From assembly GCA_905233985.1 (NCBI GenBank), contig CAJOFA010000004.1, forward strand, positions 1 through 64,000: 64,000 bases of DNA. The letters run 5' to 3'. The position numbers and the translations under genes were made by a program. Positions 1 through 7,630 of the stretch are shown here, one piece after another. A model generated the notes under the pieces. The model did no database searches. It was not told where the DNA came from and saw only the letters and a list, made by a program, of their open reading frames with translations. This DNA comes from an uncultured Prevotella sp. (GTDB lineage Bacteria; Bacteroidota; Bacteroidia; Bacteroidales; Bacteroidaceae). Position 1 is the stretch's first letter. Each line of letters opens with the position of its first letter.

Positions 1-69
1 TTCACGGAGTTTATTTATATTGTTCTCTGTGCCTCACTCTGTGTCCTCTGCGGCTCTGTGTGAGAATAG
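1..69. repeat. Dispersed CTCTG(C/T)G-type palindromic repeat, cut by the window start
   Basis: The stretch repeats CTCTGTG/CTCTGCG units and shares its order and wording with the intact element at 27000-27068, including the run TTCACGGAGTTTAT. Only the right arm and part of the left arm lie in the window. It sits directly after the stop of the smalltalk gene, so it may also act as a transcript end. Seen in sequence; its origin is inferred. Confidence 0.6.
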
Positions 70-168
70 TTAAGAGTTCATGCAACTCTGCACGAGGATT
101 GTTGAACTGATGGCGGTGAGAATCGTGATGATGATCTGAATGATCTTTTTCCAAGTTTCCTTTTTCAT
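70..168 (-). CDS. Smalltalk family small protein (32 aa)
   Basis: A 33-codon frame on the minus strand begins MKKETWKKIIQIIITIL and ends in a short Ser/Cys-rich tail (SCMNS). A charged start, one hydrophobic helix with an ITxLTAIS-like core and a Cys near the end match the very short smalltalk family, which in Bacteroidales is found beside HU-like DNA-binding and DUF4248 genes. Exactly those two genes lie upstream on the same strand. The peptide is probably membrane-associated; its role is unknown. In other genomes the same module often ends with an N-acetylmuramoyl-L-alanine amidase, which if present would lie outside the left edge. Confidence 0.8.
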   Translation of the reverse strand: MKKETWKKIIQIIITILTAISSTILVQSCMNS

Positions 169-207
169 TGTCGTTTGTGTTTAGGTTTGTTTTGGGAATC
201 CGTAGGT

Positions 208-239
208 AAGCCCCTCCTTTCGGAGGGGTTTGGGGAGGC
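208..239. repeat. GC-rich palindromic repeat, possible terminator of the HU-like gene
   Basis: CCCCTCC (211-217) and GGAGGGG (222-228) form a 7-bp stem with a TTTC loop, followed by TTTGGGGAGG. It lies just 3' of the minus-strand HU-like gene. Related palindromes occur near 3315-3350, 4819-4850, 46103-46140 and 57942-57980, so this is a dispersed family rather than a dedicated terminator. Confidence 0.6.
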
Positions 240-241
240 CC

Positions 242-730
242 TTAGTCACCGGAGCTGGGGCTTGCAGGCGTCTGGTTCATAGCGTTGTCGTGCGTCTCCT
301 CGAACGTGACATCCTTGATGAGCGATTTTGTCACGACATACTTCTGTCGGATGCTGCCGTCGGCACGTGTCACCTGCCCCACGACGACACGCTCTGTCTC
401 GGGCTGGAACAGCACGCGGCGTGTAGTGATGGTCGAGGCCGTGCAGTCCTCCTTGTTAGTCACACCGATGCTCGAGAAGCCGACTTTGAAGATGCCGATG
501 CCCTTCAGCTTCACCTTCTGGCCCAGCTCCAAAAAATGCTTCAGTCCCTCGCCCAGCTCCGTCAGCGTGGCAATGACGTCCGATTTCTTCACGGATGCCT
601 GGGTCTGGATATACTCTGCCAGCTCCTCGCTCTCTACGAAGGCATTGTCGTACACCGCCTGGGCGTAGTACTTGCCGTAGGCCTCCGACTTCGAATTGTT
701 GTTCTTTGTCTTAATGAATTTCTGACTCAT
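242..730 (-). CDS. HU family DNA-binding protein (HU-HIG type)
   Basis: This 162-aa protein has the HU/IHF fold signature of Bacteroidetes HU-HIG proteins: an N-terminal helical half (about 15-75, with VKKSDVIATLTELGEGLKHF) followed by beta arms with KVKLKGIGIFKVGF. The C-terminal part (about 90-162) replaces the usual short HU end with a family-specific extension and a low-complexity tail. It should bind DNA and may bend or coat it. It belongs to the smalltalk/HU/DUF4248 module on the same strand. A -7 promoter element at 962-969 lies about 230 bases upstream, leaving an unusually long leader that contains a hairpin. The start is the first ATG after the leader. Confidence 0.85.
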   Translation of the reverse strand: MSQKFIKTKNNNSKSEAYGKYYAQAVYDNAFVESEELAEYIQTQASVKKSDVIATLTELGEGLKHFLELGQKVKLKGIGIFKVGFSSIGVTNKEDCTASTITTRRVLFQPETERVVVGQVTRADGSIRQKYVVTKSLIKDVTFEETHDNAMNQTPASPSSGD

Positions 731-961
731 GATTTTTTGAAATTTAATGATTACTGATTTTTAGGCAGCCGAGGCGAAGAAGGCGGGCTCTCGGGTCGTT
801 CCGATAGTCTCCGCGTGCTATCCGGATAGTCTCTTCGACGTGTTCAGATAATCCCTATAGGGATATGGAGATTATCTGCTTACGTCGTGCGGAGCATCAG
901 GACGGACCGTGAAAGCCATTCCCTCAAGTCGTCTTGCTTACCGACATCTAGAATGCATGGG

Positions 962-969
962 CAAAGTTA
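962..969 (-). promoter_or_regulatory. Putative -7 element for the HU-like gene
   Basis: Read on the minus strand the bases are TAACTTTG, an exact TAnnTTTG match. No clear TTG is seen 19-20 bases upstream, so confidence is moderate. Confidence 0.45.
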
Positions 970-1022
970 CCACATCCCGCAACCGCGATTGCTGCTTCGT
1001 GCAGGCTCGTACGGATAATGTC

Positions 1023-1042
1023 GTATAATGCAGTATAATGCA
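1023..1042. repeat. Tandem 10-bp direct repeat GTATAATGCA x2
   Basis: Two exact adjacent copies of GTATAATGCA lie between the DUF4248 terminator and the HU-like promoter. Function unknown; one helical-turn spacing would suit a protein binding site. Confidence 0.7.
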
Positions 1043-1051
1043 TGATAAGGA

Positions 1052-1085
1052 TAAAAAAAACGCAGCCAACCTGTGTGGCTACGTT
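1052..1085 (-). terminator. Intrinsic terminator after DUF4248
   Basis: On the minus strand an AACGTAGCCA/TGGCTGCGTT stem with a short loop is followed by a run of eight T. The hairpin overlaps the last codons of the DUF4248 gene, separating its transcript from the HU-like gene downstream. Confidence 0.75.
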
Positions 1086-1264
1086 TCCACGTCGATGCAG
1101 AACCTCTCTGCAATCCATTTCACGATATGGGGCGGCAACACCCTCATGTCCGGCCTTAATCCCATCCGTGCCAGTTCCTTGCTGTAGGGACTGCACCAGT
1201 TCATCAGCGTCCTAACCGTGACGCCTGCACACTGGGCCAGCTGTTGTTTCGTCATTGCTCTCAT
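1079..1264 (-). CDS. DUF4248 family HTH-like protein (61 aa)
   Basis: A compact 61-aa protein beginning MRAMTKQQLAQCAGVTVRTL, which reads as a helix-turn-helix, then NWCSPYSKELARMG and VLPPHIVKWIAERF. These blocks fit DUF4248, a small Bacteroidales family that accompanies HU-like and smalltalk genes. DNA binding is inferred from the helix-turn-helix-like N-terminus. It is flanked by terminators on both sides (1052-1085 and 1334-1374), so it is probably its own transcription unit. Confidence 0.8.
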   Translation of the reverse strand: MRAMTKQQLAQCAGVTVRTLMNWCSPYSKELARMGLRPDMRVLPPHIVKWIAERFCIDVET

Positions 1265-1333
1265 AAAGATTTTGTCTTTATCTTAGAAAATATACACATA
1301 CAGATACATAACACTTGTTTCATTAAAATCTTT

Positions 1334-1374
1334 CCTGCGTACGTATATGCGCGCAGGTACGCAGGAGGCTTTTC
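1334..1374 (-). terminator. Hairpin terminator after the VapE-like gene
   Basis: CCTGCGTAC (1334-1342) pairs with GTACGCAGG (1357-1365) just beyond the stop codon at 1375. On the minus strand the hairpin is followed by AAAGATTTT, a weak U-tract. Confidence 0.55.
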
Positions 1375-2742
1375 TTAAAAAGAATCTGTATCATCTGTAT
1401 CTGTATCGCTCTTTTCCTGTGCCATGACGCATCGCAAAGACCTCATCTCCTCCGCCGAGCGGCGCACGACGACGTATCCGCGGACGTTACGGAACGTCCG
1501 ACGCTCAAAGCCCTGCTCCACGAAGGCGCGTCCCAGCGACACCGTGGACAGCTTCTGAGTAATGCCCACCCCCACAATCTGCAGGGCCAGTGACACGGGC
1601 ATAAATTCCCCCGGCTCCAGACCGACAGGCTTGCGGAAGTACTGCTGCACCAGCTCCGCCTCCAGTCGTGGTGTCTCGAACTGGCGGTTGTGCCGTGCCA
1701 GTCGCATGATTTCCTCCTGCGAGAACCAGAAGCGGAAGCCCTCGCGGTACAGGCTGTACGCCTGGCTGTAGATGCCCTCGTAGTGCGGCGGGTTGTCGCG
1801 GGGCGACAGGATGCTGTCAATCTCGAAGGGCAGCCAGCGACGGTTACCCGTCGGGTCGCTGAGGAACTGCATGTTGTTGCCCGTGCCGCAGAACGAGGCT
1901 ATGTGCTGCCGGTTCTCATGGAAGTGGGCGTAGGGACGCCGCTCGTTGATGGCGGGCATGGTCACCGCCGCCTTCAGCTGGTTCAGCTCCGAGGGGCGCA
2001 TGGTGTCCAGCTCCTCGCAGCACACCAGCCCGTACTGTGCCAGCGTCAGCAGGTCGTCACGTCCCATACGGTTGGAATTCGTCTTCGTATAGAAGTAGCA
2101 ACGCAGCTCAGGCGGCAGCAGGTAGTGGAACCATGTGGTCTTGTACGATCCCTGCTCGCCTATGAGCACCATGATGACGTTGTTCACCACCGTATCATCG
2201 ATCCATGCCGCCACCATCGCCACGAGCCACTTCTTCAGGTACTCGGCAAAGAGCATCTGCTCCTCCACGTCGCCCCTGACCAGCACCGAGGCCGACAGCT
2301 CCAACAGGTAGTCGTCGCAGCCGTTCCAGGGCGGCAAGTGCTCCAGGTAATAGCGGAAAGGGTGGTACTCTGGCACGTAGTCTGACTCAATGACGCGGTA
2401 CATGTCCTGCACCCGTACCGCTTTCTCGCGTGACATCTTGGCCCACAGCGAGTTCACGATGCGGTCGGTCACGGGCTGCCATGCGTTCCCCTCACTATTG
2501 GGAGAGAGGCTCTTTGCCAGCACTTTCATCGCACTCTCCGTGCTGCCGTCGTAGTCCTCCCAGAGGTCGTCCGCTATCACGTGACACTCGCACCGTCCCG
2601 TTACCACGTTATGGCGTAGCATCACATGGTCGCTGAGGAAATCCTTGATCTCCTTCACCGAGGCGGTCGTCTCCTGCCACGACTTCTTCCGTTCCTTTGC
2701 TTCAGGCTTCGTCTTCGCTTTCTTCTTCGTTTTCTTTTCCAT
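1375..2742 (-). CDS. VapE-like P-loop ATPase (virulence-associated E family)
   Basis: The 455-aa protein has a Walker A motif GEQGSYKTT (about 195-203), a Walker B-like LVCCEELD (239-246) and a downstream block with GTGNNMQFLSDPTGNRRWLP, the sensor region of VapE/superfamily-3-helicase-like ATPases. The first 25 residues are a Lys-rich tail. The C-terminal 100 residues resemble the DNA-binding extension seen in Bacteroidetes members. VapE proteins occur in phage satellites and integrated elements, where they probably serve replication. The ATG at 2742 is chosen because a good -7 element lies at 2770-2777, making the longer frame to 2829 unlikely. The family is secure; the replication role here is inference. 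Confidence 0.85.
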   Translation of the reverse strand: MEKKTKKKAKTKPEAKERKKSWQETTASVKEIKDFLSDHVMLRHNVVTGRCECHVIADDLWEDYDGSTESAMKVLAKSLSPNSEGNAWQPVTDRIVNSLWAKMSREKAVRVQDMYRVIESDYVPEYHPFRYYLEHLPPWNGCDDYLLELSASVLVRGDVEEQMLFAEYLKKWLVAMVAAWIDDTVVNNVIMVLIGEQGSYKTTWFHYLLPPELRCYFYTKTNSNRMGRDDLLTLAQYGLVCCEELDTMRPSELNQLKAAVTMPAINERRPYAHFHENRQHIASFCGTGNNMQFLSDPTGNRRWLPFEIDSILSPRDNPPHYEGIYSQAYSLYREGFRFWFSQEEIMRLARHNRQFETPRLEAELVQQYFRKPVGLEPGEFMPVSLALQIVGVGITQKLSTVSLGRAFVEQGFERRTFRNVRGYVVVRRSAEEMRSLRCVMAQEKSDTDTDDTDSF

Positions 2743-2769
2743 AGGCAAAAAGGTTTTAGATTTCGCGTG

Positions 2770-2777
2770 CAAAGATA
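2770..2777 (-). promoter_or_regulatory. -7 promoter element of the VapE-like gene
   Basis: Minus-strand TATCTTTG matches TAnnTTTG exactly and is followed by GCACGCGAAA. It lies 28 bases upstream of the chosen ATG. Confidence 0.6.
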
Positions 2778-2797
2778 CAACAAGAAATAAACATTTA

Positions 2798-2826
2798 CCC
2801 CCAATATGGTGGGTACATATTGGGGG
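2798..2826. repeat. Perfect 11-bp inverted repeat upstream of the VapE-like promoter
   Basis: CCCCCAATATG (2798-2808) and CATATTGGGGG (2816-2826) flank a 7-base spacer. It lies just upstream of the -7 element, where an operator or an upstream hairpin would be expected. Confidence 0.6.
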
Positions 2827-2861
2827 CATATGGGTAGTTAGAAATACTACGTAATTACCTT

Positions 2862-3498
2862 CTAAGCGCAGATACTTTGGAGTTCAGATGCTATGGTTGC
2901 TATCTCGTCCATAATCAAGCGTTCCCTTTCCTTGGACGGCTTCTTGGTGCCATTGATGTATTGCGCCATCAGGCTTTGACTGATGCCCAGCCGTCGCCCA
3001 ACTGCAGCAGCATTAAGCTCAGGATGAGATAGAAAGTTTTTTTATTTCGTCTTGAAATTCCAGTGACTTCTTTTGATTAAGTGCTTCATAATAGTCGCGG
3101 TACATGTTCTTCCTGTTCCACAACGCCTCGAACACCTTCCACTTCTCGCGGATGCCCAGCCGCTCGGCCATCGCGTCGGCCAGCAATGCCGACTGCGTAC
3201 GGGAGATGAGCGGTTGGAAGTTATCATCCACATAGCCTGCCCTCTGCACCTTCTCCCATAGCACCATCGCCGCCTCAGTGGCGAGGACTTCGGGCAGATT
3301 CCCTGTTCCCTTCTCCCTTCCCTTCGGGAGGGATTGGGGGTAGGCCCCCATATTTATCTGCGTCTCTACATGCTGTCCGCCAGAGGCGACATACACTACT
3401 TCTATTTTGCTGCCTTGATGGATATAGTCTGCCTGGTGCAGCCGCTCAAGCAGACGGTTTAACAGTTCGAGGCAACCCTCGTCGTTATTGTTGTTCAT
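2862..3498 (-). pseudogene. HTH protein split by a single-base frameshift
   Basis: The upstream part (159 codons from ATG 3498) encodes an unknown protein with a predicted all-helical C-terminal half and ends about 12 codons after leaving a plausible fold. Just past a run of seven A (T run at 3037-3043 on the plus strand), the next frame reads FLSHPELNAAAVGRRLGISQ and continues to a TAG at 2862-2864, a clean helix-turn-helix ending. Removing one A joins both parts into about 211 aa. A dispersed GC-rich repeat near 3305-3350 has been read into residues about 50-65 (QSLPKGREKG). The cause may be true inactivation, transcriptional slippage on the A run, or a sequence error. Confidence 0.7.
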
Positions 3499-3921
3499 AT
3501 CAGGTTCCCGTTTTTTCTTTTTTGAGGATAAAAAAATATATATATCACGCCGCGAAGCGCGGGAAAGAGAAAAACGGAGGACGTGGGTGGGGATTGGAGA
3601 GTATTACAAAACGTCTCTCGGGTATTTAGCTACGACCCTATGAACGAAATGTTGATACTGCCAATGCCCACGCCTCCGTTGTGGATGCGTGAGCTGGCAG
3701 CCTCTTTGCTTTGTTCATGTCTTTTTGAGTAGCTAATTCGAGAGACAAACAACAGGCTGCTTATGCCTATAACATGTATTTTGCCTGCGAAGGTAATCAT
3801 TTTCCTTCGCATTCCCAAATGTTTTGCTAATAATCTTACGGACTCATCATTCTTTTCTTCAATTAAAACGTTCAACTACCATTATTATATATAATTAATT
3901 TTGTATTTCACTGCTCCAAAA
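3499..3921. other. Gene-free AT-rich stretch
   Basis: No convincing gene on either strand. The longest open stretch (3630-3875, minus) lacks an ATG and begins directly after a stop. The interval holds AT-rich runs around 3520-3545 and nothing else that I can identify. Confidence 0.5.
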
Positions 3922-3952
3922 TTTGTTTATTCAGAAATTATTCGTATATTTG
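3922..3952 (+). promoter_or_regulatory. Promoter of the KilA-N gene
   Basis: TTTG (3922-3925), 19 bases, then TATATTTG (3945-3952): an exact Bacteroidetes promoter 23 bases before the ATG. It fixes the gene start downstream of 3952. Confidence 0.8.
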
Positions 3953-3975
3953 CAACCGAGAATCATTTAATTGTT

Positions 3976-4815
3976 ATGGTTATGCAGAGAACAAACATCA
4001 TTGCTGATGGCCATGCCATAGAGGTCCGCTACCAAGGTGCTACTGGCGATTTCTTTTCTCTGACGGACATTGCCAAATATCGTACCACAGAGAATCCTGG
4101 TTATGTGATTCAGAACTGGATGCGCAATCGCAACACAATTCGTTTCATTGGACTCTGGGAACGACTTCACAATCCTCAGTTTAATTGCCTCGAATTCGAG
4201 GCAATTGAAAGCCAGTCTGGGCTGAATAGCTTTGCACTTACTCCTAAGACTTGGATAGAGCGGACGAGAGCTATTGGAATACAGTCGAAACAAGGAAGAT
4301 ATGCATCCACCTTTGCCCATCAGGATATTGCTTTTGAGTTCGCATCGTGGATTTCCCCAGAGTTTAAACTGTATATTGTTGAAGATTACCTTCGGCTGAA
4401 GTCTGACGAAAATAGCCGTCTGTCGCTGAACTGGAATCTGAACCGTGCGCTTGCAAAAATCAACTATCGTATTCATACAGATGCCATTAAGGCCCATTTG
4501 GTGCCAGAAGATATTTCTTCTCGCGCAAAGTCGTTCATATACGCCAATGAAGCCGATGTACTGAATGTTGCACTTTTTGGAATGACAGCTAAGATGTGGC
4601 GTGATAGTCATCCAGACAGTAAAGGAAATATTCGTGACGAGGCAACTCTCAAACAGCTTATAGTCCTTGTCAATATGGAAAGCATGAATGCAGAACTGAT
4701 AAAGTTGGGATTGCCCCAATATGAACGTGCCATCCGCCTTAATCGTATGGCAATTGAACAAATAAACTCGCTGAATGCAGCTGGCGGCCTGCCTCAATTG
4801 GAAAACTTGAAGTAA
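3976..4815 (+). CDS. KilA-N domain DNA-binding protein
   Basis: The N-terminal half (about 1-125 of 279 aa) shows the KilA-N pattern: TGDFFSLTDIAKY, then WMRNRNTIRFIGLWE and the hallmark HQDIAFEFASWISPEFKLYI. KilA-N proteins are DNA-binding factors widespread in phages, prophages and host accessory loci. The C-terminal 150 residues are helical and contain VALFGMTAKMWRD and RLNRMAIEQINSL, as in chromosomal Bacteroidetes members. The ATG at 3976 is used because the promoter ends at 3952; a second ATG two codons on is equally possible. A strong terminator follows at once, so it is monocistronic. Confidence 0.85.
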   Translation: MVMQRTNIIADGHAIEVRYQGATGDFFSLTDIAKYRTTENPGYVIQNWMRNRNTIRFIGLWERLHNPQFNCLEFEAIESQSGLNSFALTPKTWIERTRAIGIQSKQGRYASTFAHQDIAFEFASWISPEFKLYIVEDYLRLKSDENSRLSLNWNLNRALAKINYRIHTDAIKAHLVPEDISSRAKSFIYANEADVLNVALFGMTAKMWRDSHPDSKGNIRDEATLKQLIVLVNMESMNAELIKLGLPQYERAIRLNRMAIEQINSLNAAGGLPQLENLK

Positions 4816-4818
4816 CCC

Positions 4819-4860
4819 CATCCCTCTCCCCTTCATCGGCGAGAGGGATGTTTCGTTTTG
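4819..4860 (+). terminator. Intrinsic terminator of the KilA-N gene
   Basis: CATCCCTCTC (4819-4828) and GAGAGGGATG (4841-4850) form a perfect 10-bp stem followed by TTTCGTTTT. The stem also resembles the dispersed CCCTC/GAGGG palindromes found elsewhere in the window. Confidence 0.75.
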
Positions 4861-5032
4861 ACAATATGACGTAAGAGGTATGGTCATGTCTTTACTAACA
4901 TTTTTTTAAACGTCAAAACAACATACTCAAAAAATGATCACAGAATCGTCCCTTGATCACCGAAAGTAGAATCTTTTGTTTTCTTTTCATAGTTATTGAT
5001 ATTTGATTTTGATGCTCTTACAGAGTCTGTGG

Positions 5033-7612
5033 TTAAAGACTAAAAGAAAAATGTAACAATAATTCTCGTTGACGTATTTGACTAAGTGTATAAACATATT
5101 GTGTATTCGTAATGAAACGCCGTTTATATGTTATATTTCCGAAAATGTTGTTCATTTCAATACCAAGTTCGTATTCTTTTTTACGATATGTAATGCTTAT
5201 ATCAAAAAAGGAACTAAATGAAACAGATTTGTCGTTCGAATGATATATTTCGCTTTTCAGTTCTGCAATCCATGAGCCTGGCATGAAACAGGCGCGTGTC
5301 TCATGTGTGAAGGAATTAAGAGAGCCTATGAAGTATGATGATATATCAGCACCACTTTGCTTGGAAAATTGCCAATGCATTTTCTGCCCGAACGACAACC
5401 ATGTAAGCGGCTGGAGCGACACTTCGGCCGTTAAAAGCCCGCTTTGAGTCTTATAAGGCATTATCTGTTTACCCCTTTCGTCCCCATAATCCATCAACAG
5501 ATTGTAACAGCTATTATTGTATTCGAATGACAACGCTGCCAATAGTCGTGCCCATCTTGCGCTTTTGGCCACACGTGAATAGATGGTAATGTTTTTAGCG
5601 GTTGTTGTTTGGTCTGTAGCCTTTCTTACATAAATGTCATTTTGCAACATACTGTTGTAGAGCGGCATACCGTCCGTATGTACCATAGTCGCAAGCAGCG
5701 TGGCGAATACACCTTTGATGGGAGATTTGTAGCTAACTTGAAATCCCAACGAGTGTCCTTCCACGTAACCCATTCGTCCTGTGCCTTGCTGCATACTAAT
5801 GTAAGATGTGTAAAGCGGTATGTTTGTTAGTTGGCTCAAGTTATAAGGCACAAAAGATGGATTGTAGTTAAGTGCCATTTCCCATTGGCCATTAGGTATT
5901 AATTTTACTTGTAACGACGGGCATAGCCGAACATCTGAACGATGATTGTCGTTGGTCCTGCGGTCTATCCATATAACAGGGAGCCCTAGCGAGAGCATCA
6001 GTTTCTTTTTCTTATAAACTATGAATGGTTCAATCTTTGTTTGCATCTCGCTGTAATGTGTGCACTCTTCTGTCTGCTCGTGCGACACATGAAGATGCTG
6101 AGACTTACCTTTGATGTTAAGTGAGCAGTTCAGTGTTAAAGGACCAACAGTATAGCCGTAACCTGTATCTGCTCCCCACCCAAGGCTGTTTATTTGAAGG
6201 TGTTGTATTGTGCTGTCGGAGAGTAGCAGCATGCTCGGTTGACTTTGGTATGTAAAGTATGCCCGTGCCGAGATGGTATGATGACCTGATATTTTTTTGA
6301 CAATTGATAATTTATCTGTCAAGTATCTGTAGTGCGGCTTTACTTGCTGACGCACGGCGTGGCCGTTGACTACAGCTTCTCCACTGCCGCTGTTGAAGTC
6401 GATGTAACCTTCTAAGGCATTGCTTAGGTAGATATTGTTATTATTCAACTTATATGTGAGTTCACCCGTTAATTCCCTTCTATAAGTACTTGCATCTGAA
6501 ATTTCATTCACGACTGTACTTGGTCCTACCTCGGCATAAATTGTTTCACGTTGCTGCTTATGCCCGGTCTTGTCATACAATCCGCTGAATTGCAGCCTTA
6601 TGTCGCTGTCAGGGGTTGGCTTAAATAGCCAGTTCGTGGCAACCAAATGACTGTGGTTGTCTCGGTATCGCTCTTCTTTCAGTGAAGGAGTGACAGATTG
6701 TATATTTCCAACGGGACTCGCGTCTGTTTGTATTGATCTGTCAAGAATCTTTGAAGGGTCAACCTCACGTATTATATCTTTGCCTGTGTTGTTTGTTTTA
6801 TACATGGAGACACTCTGCCTGTGCTTTGCGAACAGCATTCCTACAAGGCGTCCATCAGCAAGTAACGATGCCCGTTTCGGTATAGATGTTCCCATAGATA
6901 AATCCACTATACCTTGCCACACGTCTTTTGCATCATCCTTTAAAACAATGTTGAGTGCAGCCTGCTCTGAAAACTCCATGTCACGCAGTGCCTTCAGAGG
7001 CTGGTGATGCTGAAGTACCTGTACTTTTTTTACTTTGTCTGCCTGTAGGTTCTCCGAAGCCATGGTATAGTGACTGCCCATCAAGTCCATGCCCTCAATG
7101 TAGAATGTGTTAATCGGCGTACCTTGATAGCAGATGCTTCCGTCGGCTTTCACCTCTATGCCGGGCATCTTCTTTAAAACGTCAGCTAGGGAACGGTCTT
7201 GTTTTTGACAGAATCTATCAACAATATAGTCCAACGTGTCACCCTGTTCATTTATCCTGGGAGCCCTCACCTTTACCTCTCTAATGGCAACCGATTGACG
7301 GGAAAGCATTATGATGGGGTGTTTCACATAATTGTCTGTACTTATGGTATCTTTAGCATAACCAACATGCGTGAAAATCAATGTTCCTTGGCCAATACCT
7401 GCCAGTTCTGGCAATCCCTGTGTCGATAAGGAGAACTGTCCGTTTGCTGCAGTCTTCGTATAACGAATAGTACGTCCACTTCCGTCAAGCAACAATACGG
7501 ATACACCTTTTACCGGAAGACTGTCCGTATCAATCACCATACCTCTCAAAGTCTGCGCCTTGACAGAATTGACAGACATTGCAAGTAGGACAAAAAAAAT
7601 TAGTTGTTTCAT
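5033..7612 (-). CDS. TonB-dependent-receptor-like outer-membrane protein with carboxypeptidase-like domain
   Basis: This 859-aa protein begins with a signal peptide (MKQLIFFVLLAMSVNSVKAQ), then a CarboxypepD_reg-like beta-sandwich (about 22-110, TLRGMVIDTDSLPVKGVSVL), a plug-like domain (about 130-230, DYIVDRFCQKQDRSLADVLKKMPGI split across the fold) and a long beta-barrel ending in a terminal aromatic-rich strand. It lacks an obvious TonB box. Such barrels often follow GLPGLI genes in Bacteroidetes, as here: the GLPGLI stop is 18 bases upstream. The ATG at 7612 is preferred to the GTG at 7627 because it gives a standard signal peptide. Substrate unknown. Confidence 0.8.
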   Translation of the reverse strand: MKQLIFFVLLAMSVNSVKAQTLRGMVIDTDSLPVKGVSVLLLDGSGRTIRYTKTAANGQFSLSTQGLPELAGIGQGTLIFTHVGYAKDTISTDNYVKHPIIMLSRQSVAIREVKVRAPRINEQGDTLDYIVDRFCQKQDRSLADVLKKMPGIEVKADGSICYQGTPINTFYIEGMDLMGSHYTMASENLQADKVKKVQVLQHHQPLKALRDMEFSEQAALNIVLKDDAKDVWQGIVDLSMGTSIPKRASLLADGRLVGMLFAKHRQSVSMYKTNNTGKDIIREVDPSKILDRSIQTDASPVGNIQSVTPSLKEERYRDNHSHLVATNWLFKPTPDSDIRLQFSGLYDKTGHKQQRETIYAEVGPSTVVNEISDASTYRRELTGELTYKLNNNNIYLSNALEGYIDFNSGSGEAVVNGHAVRQQVKPHYRYLTDKLSIVKKISGHHTISARAYFTYQSQPSMLLLSDSTIQHLQINSLGWGADTGYGYTVGPLTLNCSLNIKGKSQHLHVSHEQTEECTHYSEMQTKIEPFIVYKKKKLMLSLGLPVIWIDRRTNDNHRSDVRLCPSLQVKLIPNGQWEMALNYNPSFVPYNLSQLTNIPLYTSYISMQQGTGRMGYVEGHSLGFQVSYKSPIKGVFATLLATMVHTDGMPLYNSMLQNDIYVRKATDQTTTAKNITIYSRVAKSARWARLLAALSFEYNNSCYNLLMDYGDERGKQIMPYKTQSGLLTAEVSLQPLTWLSFGQKMHWQFSKQSGADISSYFIGSLNSFTHETRACFMPGSWIAELKSEIYHSNDKSVSFSSFFDISITYRKKEYELGIEMNNIFGNITYKRRFITNTQYVYTLSQIRQRELLLHFSFSL

Positions 7613-7630
7613 TGACCAAGTTTTCACTGA

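Larger units (their letters stand above)
731..1078 (-). other. Gene-free leader of the HU-like gene with hairpins and short repeats
   Basis: No convincing gene is seen. The stretch holds a 9-bp inverted repeat (CAGATAATC 845-853, GATTATCTG 870-878) enclosing the palindrome CCCTATAGGG, two copies of GATAGTCTC around 800-835, a -7 promoter element (962-969, minus strand) and a tandem 10-bp repeat (1023-1042). If transcription starts near 955, the HU-like mRNA has a structured 5' untranslated region of about 225 bases. Confidence 0.5.

Noticed and set aside
230..757. 175-codon plus-strand frame over the HU-like gene
   Set aside because: Antisense shadow; the minus-strand frame has the HU fold pattern and module context.
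3037..3043. Programmed -1 ribosomal frameshift at A AAA AAA in the split HTH gene
   Set aside because: A -1 shift leads into a frame that stops after about 20 codons; the HTH end lies in the +1 frame. Only loss of one A or gain of two joins the parts, so classic -1 slippage does not explain it.
3630..3875. 81-codon open frame on the minus strand (NVLIEEKNDESVRLLAKHLG start)
   Set aside because: It begins at a TTG right after a stop codon, has no ATG, no promoter close by and no recognisable fold; probably chance or a fragment.
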